Assembly (NCBI RefSeq): GCF_001484605.1
Contig: NZ_CP013747.1
Span: forward strand, 3,472,001-3,536,000
Length of the DNA: 64,000 bases
Direction: 5' to 3'
DNA from: Pseudarthrobacter sulfonivorans
GTDB taxonomy: Bacteria > Actinomycetota > Actinomycetes > Actinomycetales > Micrococcaceae
Shown in pieces: positions 34,151 to 43,428 of this stretch (position 1 is its first letter; the number at the start of each line of letters is the position of its first letter). The position numbers were made by a program, and so were the translations under genes. The notes beneath the pieces were generated by a model that saw only the letters and a list, made by a program, of their open reading frames with translations, was not told the origin of the DNA and ran no database searches.

Positions 34151-35059
34151 TCAGCGCGTTGGTGCGTCCCGCCGTCGTGCGGCATATGCGAACAGCGACG
34201 TGGTGGCCACGGTGGCCAGGTACCCGGCGATCACGATGAGCGAGATCCCGGCCCAGAAGTAGTTGGTGGTGCTGTCATCCTGGAGCGGCCCCGGGGCGAT
34301 CTTGGCCAGCGAATACACGGCCACCCCCGCGGAAGCCAGCCCGATCACCACCGGCAGCGTGAGCCAGATCTTTGCCGAGCCCACGTGCCTGTCGAAGCCG
34401 TCCCACACGTTCCACGCCGCGCCGTTCCGGATGATCAGCCACCCGGCGGGGATCATAAACGCGCCCACCAGGAGGAAGGCTGCGACGACGTCGGCCGGGC
34501 GGTGCCACTGGTTGATCAGGGTGGAGACTCCCGAGGCGATGGCGAAGGTGCCGCCCACAAAACCGGCCAGCGGACGCCACCGCGGCGAGGCCATCAGGAA
34601 CACCGCCGCCGCAGCCGACGCCGCCAGCGTGGTATGCCCGGACGGCAGCGAGTTCAGCTCCAGCGTCACCACACCCCTGTCCGGGCGGGCGGGCAGCACT
34701 TCCTTCAGGACCTGCGTGGCGATATTCGCACCGATGCACGCGGTGACTGCGATCCCGGCGGCCGACCACCGCCGTCGGATCACCGTGACAAACAGAACCA
34801 CGACGGCGGCCACCACCAGCGAGATGGTGGGCAGCCAGTCCAGGAACTCGGTGGCTGCCTTGCCCGCGGGCCCGTGGATGTCCACGGCTTCAACCAGCGC
34901 GGATTCATCGATGAACTGGCCCGTGGTGGTCTGGACGAAGTAGTAGTACGTGGCGATCAGACCGACGACGCAGGCGAGCCAGGCGAACGCGAACATAAAG
35001 CCGGAGCCCGGGGAGGGTCGGGCCGGGGTCCGCGGTGGTGCCTGGCGTGGAATGGTCAT
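34151..35059 (-). CDS. PAP2-family membrane phosphatase
   Basis: 302 residues, about six helices. The three phosphatase signatures are present: KEVLPARPDRG (KxxxxxxRP), LPSGHT (PSGH) and INQWHRPADV (HxxxD-like, with Pro-Ala before Asp). Such enzymes dephosphorylate lipid pyrophosphates or phosphatidic-acid-type lipids on the outer face of the membrane. The long N-terminal extension is Pro-rich. It diverges from the sugar-transport operon and is convergent with the drug exporter operon. Confidence 0.85.
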   Translation of the reverse strand: MTIPRQAPPRTPARPSPGSGFMFAFAWLACVVGLIATYYYFVQTTTGQFIDESALVEAVDIHGPAGKAATEFLDWLPTISLVVAAVVVLFVTVIRRRWSAAGIAVTACIGANIATQVLKEVLPARPDRGVVTLELNSLPSGHTTLAASAAAAVFLMASPRWRPLAGFVGGTFAIASGVSTLINQWHRPADVVAAFLLVGAFMIPAGWLIIRNGAAWNVWDGFDRHVGSAKIWLTLPVVIGLASAGVAVYSLAKIAPGPLQDDSTTNYFWAGISLIVIAGYLATVATTSLFAYAARRRDAPTR

Positions 35060-35191
35060 CGGTTAAGGGTGTCACAGAAAACTGGGAGGACTCGCACGGT
35101 TGACTCGTGGCCCGGGCTGACCGGATTGCGTAACTTCTGGGCGGGCGCCGAGGGCTGGCCAGCGACGACGCCAGCAACCCGAATGTGACAC

Positions 35192-35237
35192 TTGACACGT
35201 GTTAGGTCGGCGCCATAAGCTACCTCACACGTGTTAG
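35192..35237 (+). promoter_or_regulatory. Promoter with two LacI-type operators before the sugar operon
   Basis: TTGACA (35192-35197) is a -35 box; CATAAG at 16-bp spacing is a possible -10. Operator 1 TTGACACGTGTTAG (35192-35205) covers the -35 and operator 2 CTCACACGTGTTAG (35224-35237) lies just after the -10. Operator 2 is the reverse complement form of CTAACGCGTGTGAG found before the LacI gene. Confidence 0.75.
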
Positions 35238-35250
35238 GAAGGAAATTGAC

Positions 35251-36672
35251 ATGACCGGTGCCACAACTGGCCGCCTGCGTGAATTCTCGCGCCGGACCGC
35301 CCTGGGTGCCTTGGGAGTAGGAATTGTGGGAGCAACGGTGGCGTCGTGGCCCCGGCTCTCCGGAACCGATATTCCCGGGCGGGGCGACAACAGCCTCAGC
35401 ATTGCCATCATGGGTACAGCCGCCGATGCCGCCGCGCGCCAGCGCGCCATCGACGCGTTCACCCGCCTCCACCCGGACATCCGGGTCAAGGTCCAGGCCA
35501 TCCAGGCCGTGGACTGGAAAGACTTCTTCACCAAGATCCTCACCATGGTGGCCGCCGGCACACCGCCCGACGTCGTCTACGTTGCCACCGAGGGCGCGCA
35601 GCTCTTCGCGGACAAGCTGGCCCACCCGCTGGACGAATACCTGCGCCGCGACGCCGCGGACATGGCCGAGTTCTTCGACGACGTCCACCCCAGCCTGGTG
35701 GAGGCCTTTATGTACAAGGGCAGCCTCTTCCAGCTCCCCATGGACTGGAACGCCGCCAACATGTACTACAACACCACCGCCTTCGCACAGGCAGGTTTGG
35801 AGCGCCCGGCGGACGACTGGACGCACGTGGACTTCCGCAACAGCCTCGCCGCGATGCGCAAGGCCCGGCCGTCGGACTTCACCCCGTATTACTGGACCAA
35901 CCGGCTCTTCGGCGGCGTGGTGCCCTGGCTCTACGCCAACGACACCAGCTTCCTGAAGGAAACCCGGTCCACCGGCGGGGACTGGCTCTGGGACTCCTTC
36001 TACGCCAACGATCCCTCCCGCAACCTGCGCTCCGGCGGGTACCAGTGGCTGGAACCCAACGCCGATGACCCGCGCGTCTTCGAGACTTTCGACTACCTCC
36101 GCGGCCTGGTCAAGGACGGCCTCGGCGTCCGGCCCGAAGAAGGCGGCGGCAGTTCCCTGGTGGGGCTCTTCGCCTCCAACCGGATCGGCACCACCCCGGC
36201 CGGCGGCTACTGGGTCCAGGGCCTGCACGAGGCCGGCATGAAGGAAAACGACTACGACGTCGCGTTCTTCCCCAAGTGGCGGAGCCAGCGGCACCAGTTC
36301 GGCACGGCCGGCTACGCCATCATGAAAACCGCCAAGGACAAGGACGCCGCCTGGGAATGGATCAAGTTCAGTGCCAGCCGTGAAGCCATGGAGCTGATCT
36401 TCCCCAACCCGGTGACCACCCCGGCGCGCCGCTCCATGGTCAACGAGGCGCTGTACTCGGGCAAAGGCCCGGCGCACTGGAAGGTCTTCTACGACACGCT
36501 GGACAAGTACCCCACCACCGGCCCCATCCCGGCGCCGCCCCAGCAGGCCGCCGTCGAAACGGCCCTGATGAAGAACGTCTCGCTGGCCGTCAGCGGCGAT
36601 GAGCGCCAGCTCAAGCAGGCCCTCGAGTCCATGCAGCGCGATCTTGAACTGGCCCTCAGGAGGCAGTCATGA
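35251..36672 (+). CDS. ABC sugar-binding protein, family 1, Tat-type signal
   Basis: 473 residues. FSRRTALGALGVGIVGATVA is a twin-arginine export signal without a lipobox. The mature part is a solute-binding protein of cluster B: SLSIAIMGTAADAAARQRAI, FTRLHPDIRVKVQAI, MVAAGTPPDVVYVATEG, AWEWIKFSASREAME. First gene of a transport operon with two permeases and a GH32 enzyme, so sucrose or a fructo-oligosaccharide is the likely ligand. No ATPase is encoded here; a shared MsmK-type ATPase elsewhere is expected. Confidence 0.9.
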   Translation: MTGATTGRLREFSRRTALGALGVGIVGATVASWPRLSGTDIPGRGDNSLSIAIMGTAADAAARQRAIDAFTRLHPDIRVKVQAIQAVDWKDFFTKILTMVAAGTPPDVVYVATEGAQLFADKLAHPLDEYLRRDAADMAEFFDDVHPSLVEAFMYKGSLFQLPMDWNAANMYYNTTAFAQAGLERPADDWTHVDFRNSLAAMRKARPSDFTPYYWTNRLFGGVVPWLYANDTSFLKETRSTGGDWLWDSFYANDPSRNLRSGGYQWLEPNADDPRVFETFDYLRGLVKDGLGVRPEEGGGSSLVGLFASNRIGTTPAGGYWVQGLHEAGMKENDYDVAFFPKWRSQRHQFGTAGYAIMKTAKDKDAAWEWIKFSASREAMELIFPNPVTTPARRSMVNEALYSGKGPAHWKVFYDTLDKYPTTGPIPAPPQQAAVETALMKNVSLAVSGDERQLKQALESMQRDLELALRRQS

Positions 36673-37634
36673 GCACCACCATCCCTCGCCTGGAGCGGCC
36701 GAAGCAGCCTGCCAAGGCCGTCAAGCCCGGAACACCCGCCACTTCCCAGACCGCGTCCGGCCGGCAGAGCCAGCGCTGGCTTGCCTGGATCTTCCTCGCC
36801 CCCACCATCCTGGGCATGGGCCTGTTCACCCTGGTGCCCATCGCGGCATCGGTGGTCCTGGCGTTCTTCCGCTGGGACATCATCTCCGCCCCGACATTCG
36901 TGGGCTTCGACAACTTCGCCGAAGTGGTCCAGGACCCCACGGTCCGGGTGTCCTTCCTGAACACCATTGCGTTTGTGATTGTGGCGGTGGCCCTCCAGCT
37001 CGGCCTGGCCCTAGCGCTCGCCGTGATGGTGCAGGAGAAGATGCCGGCCTGGCTGCGGACCTTCTTCCGCTCAGCGTTCTTCTTCCCGCTGATCCTCTCC
37101 GCCGCCTCGGTGTCGATCTTTATGCGGTACCTCTTCAACGAGCAGTTCGGCGTGGTCAACTGGTTCCTGTCCCTCGCCGGCATCCCCGCGGTGCCGTGGC
37201 TGACCACCCCCGGCGGGTCCGCCGCCGTCGTCATCCTGGTTTATGTCTGGCAGAACTTCGGGTTCTCCTTCCTGCTGTTCATCGGCGGGCTGGCGTCGAT
37301 CCCCGTGGAAACCTACGAGGCCGCCGCGCTGGACGGCGCCACCGGCTGGCGCAAACACGTCTACGTCACCCTGCCGCTGCTCAGCCCCACCACCCTGCTG
37401 GCGTCCGTGATGGCCATCATCAGCGCGCTCCAGGTGTTCGACCAGCCGTACGTCCTGACCCGCGGCGGGCCCGGGGACTCCACCCGCACCGCCGTGATGG
37501 TGATCTTCGAATCCGCGTTCCAGCGCCTCGAATTCGGTGAGGCCTCGGCCATCGGCGTGATCCTGACCCTGATCATCATGGCCATCACCGCCGCGCAGTT
37601 CCGGCTCAGCAAACGATTCGTCTTCTACCAGTAA
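36669..37634 (+). CDS. ABC sugar transporter permease (MalF-like)
   Basis: 321 residues, ATGA overlap with the binding-protein gene. Six membrane helices and the EAA loop ETYEAAALDGATGWRKHVYV typical of binding-protein-dependent sugar permeases. The N-terminal 30 residues are cytoplasmic and Lys/Pro-rich. Pairs with the next gene to form the channel. Confidence 0.93.
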   Translation: MSTTIPRLERPKQPAKAVKPGTPATSQTASGRQSQRWLAWIFLAPTILGMGLFTLVPIAASVVLAFFRWDIISAPTFVGFDNFAEVVQDPTVRVSFLNTIAFVIVAVALQLGLALALAVMVQEKMPAWLRTFFRSAFFFPLILSAASVSIFMRYLFNEQFGVVNWFLSLAGIPAVPWLTTPGGSAAVVILVYVWQNFGFSFLLFIGGLASIPVETYEAAALDGATGWRKHVYVTLPLLSPTTLLASVMAIISALQVFDQPYVLTRGGPGDSTRTAVMVIFESAFQRLEFGEASAIGVILTLIIMAITAAQFRLSKRFVFYQ

Positions 37635-37642
37635 GGCCAGCC

Positions 37643-38524
37643 ATGACTACCACTACAGAGCGTGTCTCCACCCGCACCCCTGCCGTGCCTGCCCGGTCCC
37701 GGCGGAAGCCGAACTGGAACCTGGTCCTCCGCATTGTCCTGCTGCTGATCGCGGCCGTCCTGACCCTGGGCCCGGTGATGTGGACCCTGTCCACCTCGCT
37801 GCGGTCGCCGTCGGAATCGTTCAAGCTGCCGCCGTCGTTCTTCCCCTGGAACCCGGACTTCACGTCCTACGCGCAGGTCTTCCGGCAGTTGGACATTGTC
37901 CTCCTGGTGCTGAACAGCGCCCTGGTCACCGGGGTCATCGCCGTCGGGCAGATGGTGACCGCCGCGATGGCCGGCTACGCCTTTGCCAACCTGAAGTTCC
38001 GCGGCCGCGGCGCCCTGTTCTCCATCGTGCTGGCCACCATGATGGTGCCGGTGCAGGTGACCATCGTGCCCGTGTTTATGCTGATCCGCGGCATGGGACT
38101 TTCGGACACCTTGCTGGCACTGATCCTGCCGGCCATCCCGACGGCGTTCGGCACCTTCCTGATGCGGCAGTACTTCATGGGGCTGCCCACCGACCTAGCG
38201 GAAGCGGCGTCGATCGACGGCGCCTCACCCTGGCGGACCTTCCGTTCGGTGTACGCCCCGCTGGCTGTTCCGGGGATGGCGATCGTGGGCATCCTCGCCT
38301 TCAATTTCCACTGGAACGAGTTTTTCCGTCCGCTCATCATGACCATCTCGGAACAGAACTTCACCCTGCCGCTGGGCCTCGTCTCCCTGCAGGGCAACCT
38401 GGGCACGGGCAGCATCTCCGTGGTGCTGGCCGGCGTGGTCCTGTCCATGATCCCCGCCCTGGTGGTCTTCTTCTTCGGCCAGCGCGCGCTGCAGGACGGC
38501 CTCACCGCCGGCAGCGGCAAATAG
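37643..38524 (+). CDS. ABC sugar transporter permease (MalG-like)
   Basis: 293 residues, 8 bp after the first permease. Six helices and the EAA loop DLAEAASIDGASPWRTFRSV; ends in QRALQDGLTAGSGK, the usual MalG-like C-terminus. Second half of the heterodimeric sugar channel. Confidence 0.93.
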   Translation: MTTTTERVSTRTPAVPARSRRKPNWNLVLRIVLLLIAAVLTLGPVMWTLSTSLRSPSESFKLPPSFFPWNPDFTSYAQVFRQLDIVLLVLNSALVTGVIAVGQMVTAAMAGYAFANLKFRGRGALFSIVLATMMVPVQVTIVPVFMLIRGMGLSDTLLALILPAIPTAFGTFLMRQYFMGLPTDLAEAASIDGASPWRTFRSVYAPLAVPGMAIVGILAFNFHWNEFFRPLIMTISEQNFTLPLGLVSLQGNLGTGSISVVLAGVVLSMIPALVVFFFGQRALQDGLTAGSGK

Positions 38525-38550
38525 CCCACACCTCTGAAAGGCTTACTTCC

Positions 38551-40053
38551 ATGTCATCCCCGGACCTCGCCGCCGCCGACTTCGCCCGCCTGGCCGCCGC
38601 GCACCCCGACGCCGCGTTCCCGCACTTCCACCCCCGCCCCGCCCAGGGCTGGATCAATGACCCGAACGGCGTCAGCCACGTCAACGGCCGCTACCACGTC
38701 TTCTTCCAGTACAACCCTGCGTCCGCCCGGCACCACAAGATCGCGTGGGGCCACCTCAGCTCCGCGGACCTGGTCCGCTGGGAGGAACACCCGGTGGCTT
38801 TGAGGCCGCAGGACGGCGGGCCGGACGAGTACGGCTGCTGGACCGGTGTGGTGACGGACGACGGCGGCGTCCCCACCGCCGCGTACTCCGGTGTCCGGGG
38901 CGACGGCGGCCACTCCCAGGTGGTCATCTCCCGCGGTTCGACGGACCTTGTTTCCTGGATCCAGGATGGGCACGTCGCGGCGTCCATGCCGGCCGATCCC
39001 ATGGTCACGGCCGTCCGCGACCCCTTCATCTTCCGCTTCAACGGCAAGCGCTACGCCATGCAGGGCGCCGGTCTGGCCTCCGGCCACGCGGCGCTCCTGC
39101 TCTACACCGTGGAGGACCTGGCTGACTGGAAGTACCAGGGCATCTGGCTCACGTCCGAGAACCCGGTTGCTGCTACCCGGACGCCGGCCGAGATCTGGGA
39201 GTGCCCGCAGCTGGTGCGGGTGCCGGCCGTTTCCTCCGCTGAATCCCTGTCCGGGGACGACGCTTCTTCCGGCGACGCGTGGGTCATGATGTTCTCCCTG
39301 TGGCTCTCAGGCGACGACCACGAGCACGCCAACGGCGTAGGCCACCTCATCGGCTCCCTGGCCGAGGACCCCGCCACCGGGCTGCCGGTATTCTCCCCGG
39401 AGACCGGCGGCAAGTCCGACCTGGGCCGCGACTTCTACGCGCCGCAGATCATGCAGCTGCAGGACGGTGCCGGCGCCGGTACTCCCGGTGTTCCTGCTTC
39501 TTCCTCTGCTCTTGCCGCTCTCGCGGAACCCAAGGCGCTGCTGTGGGGCTGGGCCAATGAAGGACCGGGGCGGGACGGCCGCCGCGGCCGCAGCCAGGCC
39601 GAGATCGACGCCGCGGGTTGGGCCGGAGTGCTCACCCATCCGCGCCTGCTGTCCGTGGTGGACGGTGCCCTGGCCGTGGCACCCGCGCCGGAGGTGGATG
39701 CCTACCGTGGCGCGCAGCTGGCTGCGCAGGCTGCCGGGAGCGTTGAGCTGCCGGCGTATGCCGAAGCTGTGGTGACCGCCCGCTCCGGTGGGCCGGCGGC
39801 GCTGGCCGCGGACGCCGTCGTCGAACTTTCCCTGGTGGCCGATGGTTCGCAGGAGGCTGGGCAAGTGGTGTTCAGCGGGACGCTGGCTGCGGGGGAGGAG
39901 CTGCGTGTGTTTGTGGACGCGTCGCTGGTGGAGGTGTACCGGAGCGGTTCGGTGGCCACCACGCTGCGCGCCTATCCCGCGCCCGGCGAGCGGTGGGTGC
40001 TGCGGCTTCCCGAGGGCGCGGCCGCGGACGTCTGGCAGCTGGCACAGCCCTAG
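38551..40053 (+). CDS. GH32 beta-fructofuranosidase (sucrose/fructan hydrolase)
   Basis: 500 residues, no signal peptide, so cytoplasmic. Five-blade propeller motifs: GWINDPNG with nucleophile D37, the RDP triad in VRDPFIF, and EIWECPQL with the acid/base Glu; a C-terminal beta-sandwich follows (about 390-500, ELRVFVDASLVEVY). Two loops rich in Ala, Ser and Gly (VSSAESLSGDDASSGD and GAGAGTPGVPASSSALAAL) are unusual insertions. Hydrolyses sucrose or short fructans taken up by the transporter encoded just upstream. GAAAGG serves as ribosome site. Confidence 0.92.
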   Translation: MSSPDLAAADFARLAAAHPDAAFPHFHPRPAQGWINDPNGVSHVNGRYHVFFQYNPASARHHKIAWGHLSSADLVRWEEHPVALRPQDGGPDEYGCWTGVVTDDGGVPTAAYSGVRGDGGHSQVVISRGSTDLVSWIQDGHVAASMPADPMVTAVRDPFIFRFNGKRYAMQGAGLASGHAALLLYTVEDLADWKYQGIWLTSENPVAATRTPAEIWECPQLVRVPAVSSAESLSGDDASSGDAWVMMFSLWLSGDDHEHANGVGHLIGSLAEDPATGLPVFSPETGGKSDLGRDFYAPQIMQLQDGAGAGTPGVPASSSALAALAEPKALLWGWANEGPGRDGRRGRSQAEIDAAGWAGVLTHPRLLSVVDGALAVAPAPEVDAYRGAQLAAQAAGSVELPAYAEAVVTARSGGPAALAADAVVELSLVADGSQEAGQVVFSGTLAAGEELRVFVDASLVEVYRSGSVATTLRAYPAPGERWVLRLPEGAAADVWQLAQP

Positions 40054-40083
40054 TACGGCGGGCTCGCAAGGACTCAACCAAGC

Positions 40084-40135
40084 GCGAACGGACACTTGAG
40101 GCCCCACTAGCCGGGGGCCTCAAGTGTCCGTTCGC
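40084..40135. repeat. Palindromic intergenic repeat, GCGCGAACGGACA family
   Basis: Left arm 40084-40105 and right arm 40114-40135 are perfect 22-bp complements beginning GCGAACGGACACTTGAGGCC, with an 8-nt loop. Same family as the elements at 11957-12051 and 13573-13706. Could act as a transcription terminator after the GH32 gene. Confidence 0.85.
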
Positions 40136-40325
40136 ACGCACCGGCAATCGCTGGCTGCGAGCCGTTTCCGAGGACGTGTTTCGTCACCCTGATTTGATGG
40201 CGGGGTGGGCGCAGCCGGTTGACGGGTCTGAGAGTGTTTGTAGGTCTGGTCTCTGTGCTGCTGTTGGCCTATCGTTGGGGCACGGATTACATTCGACCGG
40301 CGGGGCTCCGCATCGGAGGTACAAG

Positions 40326-40919
40326 TTGGGAATCATCTCGTCTGGTTTTCATGGAAAACGGCGCACCGGAAATCCAGCGTTACCACCGGGTCAATACGAG
40401 ACGGAAAGCTTTCCCGTGCTGACGGCGGGTCCTGCACCGTACATCGCTCGGGCGGACTGGGAATTCTTCATTACAACCGAGACGGGGCAGCGTCGCGCCT
40501 GGTCCTGGGATGAGTTCATGGCGCTGCCTCAGGTGGATATCCGGACCGACATTCACTGTGTGACCAGCTGGTCCAAGCTGGGCACATCGTGGCGCGGGGT
40601 GTCCCTGGACACCCTGTTCGACGACATGGAAACAACGTCCGAGTTCACCACCACCCACTCCTACGGCGGTTATACGACCAACGTGCCGCTGCGGGACCTG
40701 CTGGACGGCCAGGCGTGGGTGGCCTGGGAATTCGGCGGTGAGCCGCTGGAACGCGCCCACGGCGGACCTGCCCGCCTGCTGGTACCCCATCTGTACTTTT
40801 GGAAGAGCGCGAAGTGGGTCAATGGCATCGAGCTGACGCCGCACGATGTTCCGGGTTTCTGGGAATCCAACGGCTACCACATCTACGGCGACCCCTGGCG
40901 CGAGGAGCGTTACTCATGA
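40326..40919 (+). CDS. Molybdopterin-dependent oxidoreductase, MsrP/YedY-like (sulfite oxidase fold)
   Basis: 197 residues from TTG 40326, 5 bp after GGAGGT. Sulfite-oxidase catalytic domain: RADWEFFITTETGQ, WDEFMALPQVD, DIHCVTSWSKLGTSWRGV with the Mo-ligating Cys, TTHSYGGYTTNVPL, and VPHLYFWKSAKWVNGIEL. No signal peptide or dimerisation domain, so it is a short cytoplasmic form. It belongs with the flavin reductase and zinc-ribbon genes that follow. The substrate is unknown; methionine-sulfoxide or other S/N-oxide reduction is plausible. Confidence 0.87.
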   Translation: MGIISSGFHGKRRTGNPALPPGQYETESFPVLTAGPAPYIARADWEFFITTETGQRRAWSWDEFMALPQVDIRTDIHCVTSWSKLGTSWRGVSLDTLFDDMETTSEFTTTHSYGGYTTNVPLRDLLDGQAWVAWEFGGEPLERAHGGPARLLVPHLYFWKSAKWVNGIELTPHDVPGFWESNGYHIYGDPWREERYS

Positions 40920-40929
40920 GGCACGCCCA

Positions 40930-41667
40930 ATGAGTAGCCTGTGGCGGGTCGCCGACGTCGTCAGCGCCGATCCCGAAACGGATTCGTCCAGGACCATCGG
41001 GCTGCGCGTGGACGGCCTGAACGGCAACCTTGCCGGCCAGCACATCGATATCCGACTCACGGCCGACGACGGCTACACGGCAGTACGGTCCTACTCCGTG
41101 GCCACAGCCGGCATGGACGAAATATTGGAGATCACGGTCGATGAACTGGCCAACGGGGAGGTCTCCCCCTATCTGGTCAGAGACCTGATAGTCGGAGACC
41201 GGTTGGAGATCCGGGGTCCCGTCGGCGGCTGGTTCGTCTGGCGTCCGACTAACCCGAACCCGGTTCAGCTGATCGCCGGAGGATCCGGCATCGTCCCGCT
41301 CATGGCAATGATCCGCGCCCACGAGGCGTCCGAGAATCCTTCACAGTTCCGGCTGCTGTACTCACTTAAGTCGCCGGAGTCGGGGTTCTATCGGGAGGAG
41401 CTGCTCACCTTGAGCCGGGAATCCCCCAGGCTCGCGGTCGACTATGTCTACACACGCAAAGTGCCGGAGGGCTGGCCCAGCGCCCCGAAGCGACTCTCCG
41501 CCGAAACCCTGCTGGCAAACATCCTGCCGGTGCACGATTCTCCAGACATCTTCATCTGTGGTCAGACGATGTTTGTCGAAACGATCACAGAGTGGCTGGT
41601 GCAGGCGGGCTATCCGGCCGCCTCGATCAAAACCGAACGCTTCGGCGGAACGGGAGGAATCCGGTGA
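40930..41667 (+). CDS. Ferredoxin-NADP reductase-type flavoprotein
   Basis: 245 residues from ATG 40930, 10 bp after the previous stop. FAD domain with RSYSVAT (RxYS), and NAD(P) domain with LIAGGSGIVPLMAMIRAH and DIFICGQTMFVETI, ending in ERFGGTGG. No iron-sulfur domain. It is the likely electron donor for the molybdenum enzyme encoded just upstream, replacing the membrane heme protein MsrQ used by MsrP. Confidence 0.9.
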   Translation: MSSLWRVADVVSADPETDSSRTIGLRVDGLNGNLAGQHIDIRLTADDGYTAVRSYSVATAGMDEILEITVDELANGEVSPYLVRDLIVGDRLEIRGPVGGWFVWRPTNPNPVQLIAGGSGIVPLMAMIRAHEASENPSQFRLLYSLKSPESGFYREELLTLSRESPRLAVDYVYTRKVPEGWPSAPKRLSAETLLANILPVHDSPDIFICGQTMFVETITEWLVQAGYPAASIKTERFGGTGGIR

Positions 41668-42011
41668 CTGCCAAGAACGGCTCCGCTTCGCCTGGCGCTG
41701 AGGATCCGCGCTTCGAGGACCGGGACATCGCCGGAACCACGGACAATCCCATACCTCATCTTGACGGGAACGCGGCGGCAGGACCGCTGTGGGAACTGTT
41801 CCGCATTGACATCATCGCAGCGATCGGTCGATGCAAGAACTGTGGCGCTGTCAGGGTCTTCGGGGAAGCCGCAGTGTATTCCGACGCCCCGGGAGTCGTC
41901 GTACGCTGCAGTTCCTGCGGGGGTGTACTCCTGCGTCTTGTCGAGACTCCCACCAAATTCTGGCTCGACGTCAGCGGACTCAGCTACCTGGAGATCGACC
42001 GGGAGGGCTAG
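41664..42011 (+). CDS. DUF6510-like zinc-ribbon protein
   Basis: 115 residues from GTG 41664, whose GTGA overlaps the reductase stop. The domain HLDGNAAAGPLWELFRIDI is followed by a zinc ribbon CKNCG...CSSCG and a final beta segment. Proteins of this kind accompany molybdenum oxidoreductase/flavin reductase pairs; the role, perhaps assembly or electron transfer, is unknown. The following 290 bp (42012-42300) hold no recognised gene. Confidence 0.78.
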   Translation: MTAKNGSASPGAEDPRFEDRDIAGTTDNPIPHLDGNAAAGPLWELFRIDIIAAIGRCKNCGAVRVFGEAAVYSDAPGVVVRCSSCGGVLLRLVETPTKFWLDVSGLSYLEIDREG

Positions 42012-42300
42012 CGCGTACGCCTTGGAGGCTTCCCGAGAGTCGTCCTGATGTCGCGTCCGGATCAAGAATCCGGCTCGTCTCCACGCTCGGTTCCCTCCCA
42101 TCAAGGAACCGCCACACCTTTCGACTTCGTTGCAGGCTGCAGCCCAGCCAGTACTCGGCTGCAATCTATCCGCCCAACGAAATCGACGGTCAGAGATAAG
42201 CCATCGGCTAGCGGGCAGCAGGGGCGACATTTATCTGTGCGAAGACGCCGCTATTTATCGCTGCGATTCACACTGTTCGTCTGGCTGGGTCGGTGCGGGG

Positions 42301-43392
42301 TCAGGCCTGGCCGGCGGGGACCGGGCCGGTTGACTCGCGCACCACGAGCCGGCACGGGACCATCGTCTGGGCGGGCCGTCCGTGCTCAGCGGGGACGCCG
42401 CCGTCGCCGTAATCCTCGTTATCCTCCGGCTCCTCCGACAGTTCCCGGAGGAGCCCGGTCATGGCGGCGGCGCCCATCTCCCGCAGCGGCAGGGCCATGG
42501 TGGTGAGCGCCGGGACCATGGTGGATGCGATGCGGAATTCGTCGTCGTACCCCATGATCGAGAGGTCCTGCGGGATGGCCAGGCCCAGCCGGTTGGCCGC
42601 GAGCACCACGCCGATGGCCAGGCGGTCGTTCGCGCACACGATCGCGGTGGGCCGGTCCGGCGCAGCCACGCCGTCCAGGAGCTTCATGGCGCCATGGAAC
42701 CCGGCATCGATGTCCCAGCCCGCTTCAAGGATCCGGCCTGGCCGCACCGGCAACCCGGCGGCCTCAAAGGCATCCCGATGGCCCTGGATCCGGCGCGGCG
42801 CGGCGGGTGTGACGCCGTCACCGGCAAGGACCGCGATGTCCCGGTGGCCAAGCTCAAGGAGGTGCATTGCCGCCTCCCGGCCGCCGCGGACCTCATCCGG
42901 AATGACGGCGGGAACGCCTGCCTCGGGTCGGTCATCGAAGCAGTTGGCCAGCACCGACGGCACGCGCAGCATGTTGAGCGGGACGTGCAGGGGGCGCAGG
43001 CCCACGGTGACATACATCAGCCCGTCCACCTGGCGGTCCAGCAGCGTGGCTACCGCACTTTCGTCACGGGTCTCGTCCAGCTCCGTATCCATCACCACGG
43101 TGACAAAACCCTGGGACCGGGCCACGGCGTCAGCGCCGGCGATGATATTGCCGTCGAACGGGCTGGTGACCACCTGGTCCGAGACGATCCCGATGATCCG
43201 CGACCGGCGGTTCCGCAGGCTCACGGCGATGGCGTTGGGCGTGTAGTTCAGCGTGGCCGCCGCTTCACGGATCCGGACCTGGCTCTCCTTGGCCACATTC
43301 CCGTCGCCGCGCCCGTTCAGGACCAGCGACACCGCGCTGCGGGAAACTCCGGCGAGCTTGGCGACGTCCAGCGCTGTAGCTTTGCGGTTCAT
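42301..43392 (-). CDS. LacI-family transcriptional repressor
   Basis: 363 residues. N-terminal helix-turn-helix TALDVAKLAGVSRSAVSLVL and hinge YTPNAIAVSLRNRRSR, then a periplasmic-binding-protein-like sugar domain (RIIGIVSDQVV, LSIMGYDDEFRIAS). The operator CTAACGCGTGTGAG lies 41 bp upstream of its start, and variants flank the promoter of the sugar/GH32 operon at 35.2 kb. It therefore probably represses that operon and itself and is relieved by the imported sugar. Confidence 0.92.
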   Translation of the reverse strand: MNRKATALDVAKLAGVSRSAVSLVLNGRGDGNVAKESQVRIREAAATLNYTPNAIAVSLRNRRSRIIGIVSDQVVTSPFDGNIIAGADAVARSQGFVTVVMDTELDETRDESAVATLLDRQVDGLMYVTVGLRPLHVPLNMLRVPSVLANCFDDRPEAGVPAVIPDEVRGGREAAMHLLELGHRDIAVLAGDGVTPAAPRRIQGHRDAFEAAGLPVRPGRILEAGWDIDAGFHGAMKLLDGVAAPDRPTAIVCANDRLAIGVVLAANRLGLAIPQDLSIMGYDDEFRIASTMVPALTTMALPLREMGAAAMTGLLRELSEEPEDNEDYGDGGVPAEHGRPAQTMVPCRLVVRESTGPVPAGQA

Positions 43393-43428
43393 ACTGGGTT
43401 TCCTCCCGCGTGCGGTATTTCCTGCAGT

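Noticed and set aside
35056..36477. 473-residue minus-strand frame opposite the sugar-binding protein
   Set aside because: Composition typical of the complement of a coding gene; no start site and no domain.
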